Positions 1 to 4,387 of a stretch of 6,159 bases of DNA are shown one piece after another (position 1 is the stretch's first letter; each line of letters begins with the position of its first letter). A program made the translations under genes and the position numbers. Source of the DNA: an uncultured Carnobacterium sp. (GTDB taxonomy: Bacteria > Bacillota > Bacilli > Lactobacillales > Aerococcaceae). The DNA is taken from the NCBI GenBank assembly GCA_937976325.1, contig CALJSD010000184.1, forward strand, positions 1 through 6,159, read 5' to 3'. Under the pieces are notes generated by a model. The model was not told the origin of the DNA, did not search any database, and saw nothing but the letters and a program-made list of their open reading frames with translations.

Positions 1-303
1 CTAGTGGCAAGTCCAAAAACCGAAAATGGGAAAGAGCGCATGCGCATTATGTGCGAGTCGACAGATGGATTTTATCTCAGTCAAAAAGACTTGGAGCTTC
101 GCGGTTCTGGGGATGTATTTGGGGTAAAACAGTCCGGTATTCCAGACTTTAAGATTGCCGATTTAATACGAGATTATGATATACTAGAACAAGCACGTAA
201 AGATGCCATCCTTTATGCTTCGGAAGATCCAGCAGGAGAAAAAGCCGAGACAAAACGCATGAAGGAATTTATCGAACAAACAACGAAAGAAATCAATGGA
301 TAA
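1..303 (+). CDS. recG: ATP-dependent DNA helicase RecG, C-terminal end (5' partial)
   Basis: This is the last 100 codons of RecG, the superfamily 2 helicase that remodels stalled replication forks and branch-migrates Holliday junctions. The frame is open from base 1, so the true start and the helicase motor core lie upstream; the GTG at 4 is only an internal valine codon. What is visible is the region after helicase motif VI. It contains the segment DGFYLSQKDLELRGSGD followed by VFGVKQSG, which corresponds to the conserved TRG (translocation in RecG) region shared with Mfd and couples ATP hydrolysis to movement on duplex DNA. A helical tail rich in Lys and Glu follows (FKIADLIRDYDILEQARKDA onward). 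The protein is cytoplasmic. It ends in TAA 36 nt before plsX, and no terminator is seen between them, so the two are probably co-transcribed, as in many Bacilli. The family call is confident; the partial state is simply the window edge. Confidence 0.95.
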   Translation, partial: LVASPKTENGKERMRIMCESTDGFYLSQKDLELRGSGDVFGVKQSGIPDFKIADLIRDYDILEQARKDAILYASEDPAGEKAETKRMKEFIEQTTKEING

Positions 304-326
304 CTTCACGGCCACGTGGCTAGAAG
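304..326 (+). repeat. Perfect 10-bp palindrome in the recG-plsX gap
   Basis: GCCACGTGGC at 311-320 is a perfect palindrome. It is flanked by CTTC (304-307) and GAAG (323-326), which could extend it as an RNA hairpin with a small ACG/TA internal loop. No U-tract follows, so it is not an intrinsic terminator. The right flank touches the first bases of the plsX ribosome binding site (AGAGGAGGA, 325-333), so a weak effect on plsX translation or a protein binding site are both conceivable. The pairing is seen directly; any function is inference. Confidence 0.4.
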
Positions 327-339
327 AGGAGGAACAACA

Positions 340-1347
340 ATGGTAAGAATTGCAATTGACGCGATGGGTGGAGATAATGCTCCAAAAGAAATCGTCCAAG
401 GGGTCGTCCTTGCAGCAAAGGAAATGCCAACTGTCGAGTTTCAATTATACGGAGACGAAGCAAAAGTGAATGCATGCTTGGAGGAATCACTTCCAAATAT
501 TCGCGTGATTCACTGTTCAGAAAAAATCAACTCTGATGACGAACCGGTTAAAGCGATTCGCTCAAAGAAAGACGCTTCAATGGTCGTTGCGGCTAAAGCT
601 GTGAAAGAAGGGGAAGCCGACGCGCTCTTCTCTTGCGGAAATACAGGGGCTCTTCTAACGGCTGGTTTATTAGTGGTTGGCCGTATTAAAGGAATCGACC
701 GTCCAGGATTAATGCCAGTGTTGCCTGTTCTTGGAAAAGACAACCGTCAATTTATTATGATGGACGTTGGTGCGAACGCGGAATGTAAACCGAAAAATGT
801 TCACCAATTCGGTATTCTTGGTAGCTACTATTCAAAATACGTTCTTGGCTATGAAAACCCAACAGTCGGCTTATTAAATAATGGAGCCGAAGAAGGAAAA
901 GGGAACGAACTCGCAAAAGAAGTATATGGACTCTTGAAAGAAGATGACAGCTTAAACTTCGTCGGAAACGTGGAAGCTCGTGACATCTTAACAGGTGCTG
1001 CGGATGTCGTTGTGACAGACGGATTTACAGGGAATGCCGTATTGAAAACAATCGAAGGAACAGCGCTTGCGATGATGGGGCTTCTAAAAGAAGGCATCAA
1101 AGGGCAAGGAATCCAAGGAAAACTTGGCGCGCTCTTATTGAAAAACACCTTCTACGGCTTAAAGAACACATTGGACTACTCACAATTTGGGGGTGCGGTG
1201 CTCTTTGGTCTTAAAGGAGCAGTTGTGAAATCACACGGTTCTTCAAAATCAGATAGCGTGTACCATGCGATGAAACAAATCGACACAATCGTATCCAGTG
1301 GAGTAATCAACGACTTAGTTGCTCACTTTGAACAAACAGCGGAATAA
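340..1347 (+). CDS. plsX: Phosphate acyltransferase PlsX (acyl-ACP:phosphate acyltransferase)
   Basis: PlsX converts acyl-ACP and inorganic phosphate to acyl-phosphate, the donor used by PlsY to acylate glycerol-3-phosphate. This starts phosphatidic acid synthesis at the inner face of the membrane. The 335-residue product has the usual family length. Family signatures include the N-terminal IAIDAMGGDNAP (residues 5-15), FSCGNTGALLTAG (97-109), MDVGANAECKP (141-151), NNGAEEGKGNE (180-190), VVTDGFTGNAVLKT (224-237), GGAVLFGLKG (284-293) and the C-terminal SHGSSKSD (298-305). I choose the ATG at 340, because AGAGGAGGA (325-333) lies 6 nt before it and the protein then begins MVRIAIDAMGG as in homologues. 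The in-frame GTG at 316 would add eight atypical residues and lies upstream of that binding site. plsX follows recG in one apparent transcript and ends at a terminator. No fabD, fabG or acpP gene follows, unlike many Bacilli fatty acid loci. Confidence 0.96.
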   Translation: MVRIAIDAMGGDNAPKEIVQGVVLAAKEMPTVEFQLYGDEAKVNACLEESLPNIRVIHCSEKINSDDEPVKAIRSKKDASMVVAAKAVKEGEADALFSCGNTGALLTAGLLVVGRIKGIDRPGLMPVLPVLGKDNRQFIMMDVGANAECKPKNVHQFGILGSYYSKYVLGYENPTVGLLNNGAEEGKGNELAKEVYGLLKEDDSLNFVGNVEARDILTGAADVVVTDGFTGNAVLKTIEGTALAMMGLLKEGIKGQGIQGKLGALLLKNTFYGLKNTLDYSQFGGAVLFGLKGAVVKSHGSSKSDSVYHAMKQIDTIVSSGVINDLVAHFEQTAE

Positions 1348-1354
1348 AGATATG

Positions 1355-1387
1355 AAGCTCTCTTCTATCATGGAAGAGAGTTTTTTT
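1355..1387 (+). terminator. Rho-independent terminator after plsX
   Basis: The left arm AAGCTCTCTTC and right arm GAAGAGAGTTT pair through an 8-bp core (CTCTCTTC with GAAGAGAG), extended at the base by G-U and A-U pairs. The loop is about 7 nt (TATCATG). Seven T residues at 1381-1387 follow directly. It starts 7 nt after the plsX stop and closes the recG-plsX transcript. Confidence 0.9.
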
Positions 1388-1393
1388 ATAATA

Positions 1394-1410
1394 TTTATAA
1401 ATTTCATAAA
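1394..1410. promoter_or_regulatory. AT-rich 17-nt palindrome, candidate operator upstream of the Lrp-family gene
   Basis: TTTATAAATTTCATAAA is symmetric around 1402 with one mismatched pair (A1399/C1405). It lies about 15 nt upstream of the proposed -35 element of the regulator-aminotransferase operon. Lrp/AsnC proteins generally bind about 15-bp AT-rich palindromes, often near their own genes, so autoregulation is plausible. An overlapping stretch, 1399-1413, also matches the CodY box consensus AATTTTCWGAAAATT at 11 of 15 positions. The region is very AT-rich, so chance symmetry is a real possibility and the regulator, if any, is undetermined. Confidence 0.35.
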
Positions 1411-1424
1411 GTCGCAATAAATTC

Positions 1425-1454
1425 TTAGGAATTCTAGCAAAAAAAGGGTACAAT
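1425..1454 (+). promoter_or_regulatory. Candidate sigma-A promoter for the Lrp-family gene and aminotransferase operon
   Basis: The -10 element TACAAT (1449-1454) differs from TATAAT at one base. The best -35 candidate is TTAGGA (1425-1430) with an 18-nt spacer, and it is a poor match. A good -10 with a weak -35 would suit a promoter that needs an activator. The predicted transcript starts near 1461. Its short leader contains a small possible hairpin, GTTGC/GCGAC (1470-1483), just before the AAGGAGG ribosome binding site at 1486-1492. The terminator upstream makes a promoter in this gap necessary. Confidence 0.55.
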
Positions 1455-1499
1455 AGATAAGTACATAAAGTTGCGGACGCGACTAAAGGAGGAAAGCCT

Positions 1500-1994
1500 A
1501 TGTTCAAAGAAGTGAACGAGCAAATCTTAAAATTAATCGAGAAGAATAGTCGTTTAACACCAGAAGAAATTGCCTCTTTATTAGAAATTGACGTGGATGA
1601 AGTGAAACGTCGTATTAAAGAGATGGAAGAAGCCAAAATTATTTGTGGCTACCATACATTAATCAACTGGGAAAAAACTGATAACGTGAATGTTTCAGCG
1701 ATTATCGAATTAAAAGTAAATCCTCAAAAAGGAAAAGGGTTCGACCGTATTGCGGAAAAAATCTATCATTTCCCAGAAGTGGAAGCTGTCTACTTAATGT
1801 CAGGTGGGTATGATTTCATGGTGCAATTGAAAAAAGCGCCAATGCGTGAAATCGCGAACTTCGTATCTTCACGTCTTTCAGTGATTGAAGAAGTACAATC
1901 TACTAAAACACATGTTGTATTAAAACAATACAAAGATCACGGCACAATGTTTGTCGGTAAAGCAGATGATAAACGTCAGGTGGTTACTCCATGA
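1500..1994 (+). CDS. Lrp/AsnC-family transcriptional regulator (AlaR/YugG-like)
   Basis: This is a DNA-binding regulator of the feast/famine (Lrp/AsnC) family, whose members sense amino acids and usually form dimers or octamers. The 164-residue product has the two expected parts. An N-terminal winged helix-turn-helix (about residues 5-50) carries NSRLTPEEIASLLEI and the recognition helix DVDEVKRRIKEMEE. A C-terminal RAM effector domain (about 65-145) contains the characteristic loop LMSGGYDFMVQL (99-110), near which the family binds its ligand. The start ATG at 1500 is fixed by AAGGAGG (1486-1492) with a 7-nt spacer. The stop overlaps the aminotransferase start as ATGA at 1991-1994, implying translational coupling. 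The order matches B. subtilis yugG-yugH (alaR-alaT), where the regulator controls the alanine transaminase. I infer that it regulates this operon in response to an amino acid, perhaps alanine. The family is sure, the ligand is not. The tail after residue 145 (Lys/Asp-rich, ending VVTP) is a short extension. Confidence 0.92.
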   Translation: MFKEVNEQILKLIEKNSRLTPEEIASLLEIDVDEVKRRIKEMEEAKIICGYHTLINWEKTDNVNVSAIIELKVNPQKGKGFDRIAEKIYHFPEVEAVYLMSGGYDFMVQLKKAPMREIANFVSSRLSVIEEVQSTKTHVVLKQYKDHGTMFVGKADDKRQVVTP

Positions 1995-3169
1995 ATTTAG
2001 AAAATATGTTAAATAATAAAATTAAGGACTTGAAACCTTCAGGGATTCGTCGTTTCTTTGATATGGCGAGTGAATACAAGGATATTGTTTCCCTAGGGGT
2101 TGGAGAGCCTGATTTTGATACGCCTTGGCATATTCGTCAAGAAGCGATTAAAGCGTTGCAAGAAGGCCGTACTTTCTATACAGCTAATGCAGGGTTAAAA
2201 GAGCTTCGTGAAGAAGTGTGTGTCTTTACTGAAGGCCGTCACGGGGTAAAATATGACCCAATGCACGAATGTGTGATTACCGTTGGGGGAAGTGAAGCCG
2301 TTGATATTTCAATGCGTGTCCTCTTGAACCCAGGGGATGAAGTGATTATTTGTGACCCAGGTTATGTATCATACGTTCCAGCCGTAACAATGGCCGATGG
2401 AACTCCTGTGATTCTTCCGTTAAAAGAAGAAAATCAATTCCGTATCACGCCAGAAGATTTAGAAGCAGTGATTACACCAAAAACAAAAGCGATTCTAATG
2501 AACTTCCCAAATAACCCAACTGGGGCTGTAATGGGACGTGAAGACTTAGAAGCGGTTTGTGAAGTGTTGAAACGCCACGATATTATCGTTGTTTCTGACG
2601 AACTATACGGAGAATTAACATACACTGGAAAACCTCACGTATCAGTGATTGAAATCGATGGCATGCGTGACCGTACGATTTTAATCGGAGGATTCTCAAA
2701 AGCATTTGCGATGACTGGATGGAGACTTGGATATGCCTTAGCTCCAGCAACCATCATGGAACAAATGTATAAGATTCACCAATTTGCGATTATGTCAGCT
2801 CCAACACTTAGCCAATATGCGGGTGTGGATGCGTTACGTAATTCTGAAGAGGATATTGTGGAAATGCGCGATAGCTACAACCAACGTCGCCGTTACTTGG
2901 TGAAACGTTTCAAAGACTTAGGTATTCCTTGCTTTGAACCATTTGGGGCTTTCTACATCTTTCCAAATATCTCTCAATTCGGATTAAGCTCTGAGGAATT
3001 CGCAATGCGCTTAGTAGAGGAAGAACGCTTAGCCGTTGTTCCAGGAACAGCCTTTGGGGACTCAGGGGAAGGATTCCTACGTATCTCTTACGCTTACTCA
3101 ATCGAAGACTTGAAGACAGCGTTAGATCGTATCGAACACTTCATTACGAAGTTAAGAAATGAAAAATAA
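1991..3169 (+). CDS. Class I/II PLP-dependent aminotransferase (AlaT/PatA-like)
   Basis: This cytosolic fold-type I aminotransferase moves an amino group between an amino acid and a 2-oxo acid using pyridoxal phosphate. The 392-residue length is typical of the family. Visible landmarks are GVGEPDFDTP (36-45), the phosphate-binding GGSEA (99-103), Y125 in DPGYVSY as the likely ring-stacking residue, N175 in NFPNNPTG, D203 and Y206 in SDELYGE, K237 in GGFSKAF as the Schiff-base lysine, R245 in MTGWRLGY as a phosphate ligand, and R364 in GFLRISYA as the substrate carboxylate-binding arginine. All expected catalytic residues are present. The ribosome binding site AGGTGG (1978-1983) lies inside the upstream regulator gene, which overlaps this start by 4 nt. 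The pairing with an Lrp-type regulator resembles B. subtilis alaR-alaT, which favours an alanine or broad-specificity transaminase. Annotation as an aspartate or aromatic aminotransferase would also be consistent with the sequence, since this subfamily varies in substrate. Confidence 0.93.
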   Translation: MNLENMLNNKIKDLKPSGIRRFFDMASEYKDIVSLGVGEPDFDTPWHIRQEAIKALQEGRTFYTANAGLKELREEVCVFTEGRHGVKYDPMHECVITVGGSEAVDISMRVLLNPGDEVIICDPGYVSYVPAVTMADGTPVILPLKEENQFRITPEDLEAVITPKTKAILMNFPNNPTGAVMGREDLEAVCEVLKRHDIIVVSDELYGELTYTGKPHVSVIEIDGMRDRTILIGGFSKAFAMTGWRLGYALAPATIMEQMYKIHQFAIMSAPTLSQYAGVDALRNSEEDIVEMRDSYNQRRRYLVKRFKDLGIPCFEPFGAFYIFPNISQFGLSSEEFAMRLVEEERLAVVPGTAFGDSGEGFLRISYAYSIEDLKTALDRIEHFITKLRNEK

Positions 3170-3184
3170 TTCAATAAAATAACG

Positions 3185-3228
3185 ACGCTTCTTTTGGAAT
3201 TGCAAGATTTCAAAAGGGGCGTTTTTTT
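3185..3228 (+). terminator. Rho-independent terminator after the aminotransferase gene
   Basis: A 16-bp stem is formed by ACGCTTCTTTTGGAAT (3185-3200) and ATTTCAAAAGGGGCGT (3207-3222). Every position is paired when three G-U wobbles are allowed. The loop is TGCAAG. A run of seven T residues (3222-3228) follows. The stem starts 15 nt after the stop codon. It cleanly separates the amino acid operon from the membrane-protein unit. Confidence 0.93.
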
Positions 3229-3232
3229 GTTT

Positions 3233-3283
3233 ATTAAAAATCGATTAAAATAAATTTACTAGTAGTTAGCGTTGTGCTACACT
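3233..3283 (+). promoter_or_regulatory. Promoter of the three-gene membrane-protein unit, with A-tract upstream repeats
   Basis: An extended -10 (TGC followed by TACACT, 3275-3283) lies 17 nt downstream of TTTACT (3255-3260), a 4-of-6 match to TTGACA. Immediately upstream, ATTAAAA occurs twice (3233-3239 and 3244-3250), 11 bp apart, about one helical turn. This is where an UP element contacting the RNA polymerase alpha subunits would sit. Transcription would start near 3290, giving a leader of about 22 nt. The elements are individually modest, but their spacing is good and the preceding terminator requires a new promoter. Confidence 0.6.
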
Positions 3284-3311
3284 ATGCTTACTAAAAGAGA
3301 GGAGATAGTGC

Positions 3312-3590
3312 TTGAAAGAACGTTTTACCAAGTTTATTGATACGATTATCGCACTTGATAAGGGTGACCATACATTAACCGATAAGCAATGGATGAAGAA
3401 GCAAAGATGGATTTTTGCGCTGAAGTTGTTTTGGGTGATTGTACTAGTGGCAACCTTCCTTCTAGCGATTAATGTCTCCGTCAGTTATTTTGTCTATTTC
3501 TTCTATTTTGTCGGTGTACTCTTTATCCTGACAAAAGTATTAGAGCATTTTATTAATCGAAGAGTGGCGCAATTAGCCGAGGAGGAATAG
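3312..3590 (+). CDS. Small membrane protein of unknown function, TTG start, two predicted TM helices
   Basis: I do not recognise this 92-residue protein. It starts with TTG at 3312, supported by AGAGGAG (3298-3304) at a 7-nt spacing; no ATG or GTG in frame is near this site. The first 31 residues are charged and mixed, ending in a basic patch (WMKKQR). Two hydrophobic segments follow, at about 33-54 (starting WIFALKLFWV) and 59-80 (rich in Phe and Tyr, YFVYFFYFVG), joined by a very short turn. The tail NRRVAQLAEEE is charged. Positive charges before the first and after the second segment predict a helical hairpin with both ends in the cytoplasm. No signal peptidase site, lipobox or catalytic motif is visible. 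It is the first gene of a three-gene unit, with the YbaN/DUF454 gene 7 nt downstream. Good start signals and linkage make it a real gene; function is unknown. Confidence 0.8.
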   Translation: MKERFTKFIDTIIALDKGDHTLTDKQWMKKQRWIFALKLFWVIVLVATFLLAINVSVSYFVYFFYFVGVLFILTKVLEHFINRRVAQLAEEE

Positions 3591-3597
3591 AAAAAGA

Positions 3598-3957
3598 ATG
3601 CGAGTGGTGTATTTTATTATCGCGTGGTTTTCGCTAGCGCTGGGGTTAATTGGAATTGTGCTCCCAGTACTTCCGACGACACCGTTTCTACTGTTAACAG
3701 TGGTATGTTTTTCAAAGAGTTCTACTCGGTTTGAAGAGTGGTTTCAACAGACGAAACTATACCAACTATATGTCGCAGATTACCGTGAAACGAAGTCGAT
3801 TGCGCGTAGTCGTAAAAAGAAAATTATTGTTTATATCTATATTTTAATGGCCATATCCATTTACTTTGCCCCGATAATTTGGGTGAAAATTGGACTTGGA
3901 GCGCTGACAGTGTTTATTACTTACTATCTATTTTGGGTAATTCCTGATAAAAAATAG
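3598..3957 (+). CDS. YbaN/DUF454-family inner-membrane protein
   Basis: The 119-residue protein matches the YbaN (DUF454) family in length and signature. Its N-terminal hydrophobic segment (about 3-23) runs into the family hallmark GIVLPVLPTTPFLLL (19-33), followed by CFSKSSTRFEEWF (37-49). A charged, probably cytoplasmic loop (about 45-75, with a basic stretch ARSRKKK) precedes two further membrane segments (about 76-93 and 95-113), ending FWVIPDKK. The biochemical function of this family is not established as far as I know; it is an integral membrane protein of the cytoplasmic membrane. The start ATG at 3598 has AGGAGG at 3580-3585 inside the end of the upstream gene. That spacing of 12 nt is somewhat long, so translation may be partly coupled to the upstream gene. 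No alternative in-frame start fits better. The next gene begins 11 nt after the stop, and its ribosome binding site overlaps this stop codon. Confidence 0.9.
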   Translation: MRVVYFIIAWFSLALGLIGIVLPVLPTTPFLLLTVVCFSKSSTRFEEWFQQTKLYQLYVADYRETKSIARSRKKKIIVYIYILMAISIYFAPIIWVKIGLGALTVFITYYLFWVIPDKK

Positions 3958-3968
3958 GAGGGATTCAG

Positions 3969-4232
3969 ATGGTTGAGAAGTTTAAGGAGAGGTTTCAAGA
4001 GTTAAGAGAAGATTATAAGGTGACAAAAAATCCTGGTGAGGATTTCGTGTTTTGGTATATTCACCGAGTAGCCCCTTTTAATTTTCGTTATGTTGTGGCA
4101 GTGGGGATGATTCTTTGTATCGCTGCAATCTACTATAATATTCAATACGTGCTTGCAACGATACTTGTCTTATGGGTGATTGCAGCGACGATTACCATCG
4201 CAGAAAGAGTTTATCGAAAACGAAAACAATAA
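3969..4232 (+). CDS. Small membrane protein of unknown function, two predicted TM helices
   Basis: I do not recognise this 87-residue protein. It begins with a charged, amphipathic-looking stretch (MVEKFKERFQELREDYKVTK), then FVFWYIHRVAPFNFR. Two hydrophobic segments follow, at about 40-56 and 60-78, and a strongly basic tail (ERVYRKRKQ). The positive-inside rule places both ends in the cytoplasm. The overall plan, a charged N-terminal helix containing KERF, a TM hairpin and a charged tail, resembles the first gene of this unit, though I see no convincing sequence alignment. The ATG at 3969 has AGGAGGG (3956-3962) with a 6-nt spacer, overlapping the stop of the YbaN/DUF454 gene, so the two are tightly linked. 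It is the last gene before a terminator. Existence is well supported by its ribosome binding site and context; function is unknown. Confidence 0.82.
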   Translation: MVEKFKERFQELREDYKVTKNPGEDFVFWYIHRVAPFNFRYVVAVGMILCIAAIYYNIQYVLATILVLWVIAATITIAERVYRKRKQ

Positions 4233-4242
4233 TGTAAGAGTC

Positions 4243-4276
4243 AAAAGAATCTAGTTCACGCTAGGTTCTTTTTTTT
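4243..4276 (+). terminator. Rho-independent terminator after the membrane-protein unit
   Basis: A 12-bp stem pairs AAAAGAATCTAG (4243-4254) with CTAGGTTCTTTT (4261-4272), with one U-G wobble. The loop is TTCACG, and a run of eight T residues spans 4269-4276. The A-rich left arm pairing with the T-run might allow some function in the reverse direction too, but no minus-strand gene is present here. Confidence 0.92.
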
Positions 4277-4290
4277 ACCTATCCTTAGGA

Positions 4291-4319
4291 AGAAATTTCA
4301 GGGGCAATTTCTGAAGAAC
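4291..4319. promoter_or_regulatory. Inverted repeat with a CodY-box-like core upstream of the pepD promoter
   Basis: AGAAATT (4291-4297) and AATTTCT (4306-4312) form perfect 7-bp inverted arms around an 8-nt spacer. The sequence CAATTTCTGAAGAAC (4305-4319) matches the CodY consensus AATTTTCWGAAAATT at 10 of 15 positions, with the central TTTCTGAA exact, and ends 3 nt before the -35 element. CodY represses peptide and amino acid uptake and breakdown genes in many Bacilli, so a site before a dipeptidase-permease operon would make sense. Five mismatches is a weak match, and the inverted repeat may belong to another regulator. Confidence 0.35.
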
Positions 4320-4322
4320 TCT

Positions 4323-4351
4323 TTGAGAAATAGCGCGAATAGGACTATAAT
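4323..4351 (+). promoter_or_regulatory. Strong sigma-A promoter of the dipeptidase-permease operon
   Basis: TTGAGA (4323-4328, five of six consensus bases) and TATAAT (4346-4351, perfect) are separated by the optimal 17 nt. Transcription is expected near 4358, giving a leader of about 30 nt before the ATG at 4388. This is the best promoter match in the window and follows a terminator, so it should drive pepD and the permease. Confidence 0.85.
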
Positions 4352-4387
4352 TTAAATGAAGAAACAAAGTAAATGGAGGTAGTTTTT

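Noticed and set aside
316..318. GTG as an upstream start of plsX
   Set aside because: It precedes the strong ribosome binding site at 325-333 and would add eight residues not typical of PlsX. The ATG at 340 is correctly spaced.
184..1148. Other minus-strand open frames opposite recG and plsX (184-444, 510-743, 849-1148)
   Set aside because: They overlap well-conserved coding sequence in the opposite sense, and their products are Ser/Phe-rich with no recognisable domain.
1307..1636. 109-codon minus-strand open frame spanning the plsX end and the regulator start
   Set aside because: It is antisense to the plsX end, the terminator, the promoter region and the N-terminus of the Lrp-family gene. 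Its product is a low-complexity Ser/Ile/Phe-rich string with no family resemblance, so it is a shadow frame.
2434..3101. Minus-strand frames inside the aminotransferase gene (2434-2625, 2910-3101)
   Set aside because: They lie opposite conserved PLP-enzyme motifs and have no recognisable product.
1..3453. CTAGTGGCAA shared by the window start and the 92-residue membrane protein gene (near 3444)
   Set aside because: A single 10-nt match between two coding regions in ordinary codons is expected by chance and shows no element boundaries.
4373..4375. ATG as an upstream start of pepD
   Set aside because: It overlaps the GGAGGT ribosome binding site that serves the ATG at 4388, and has no good site of its own.
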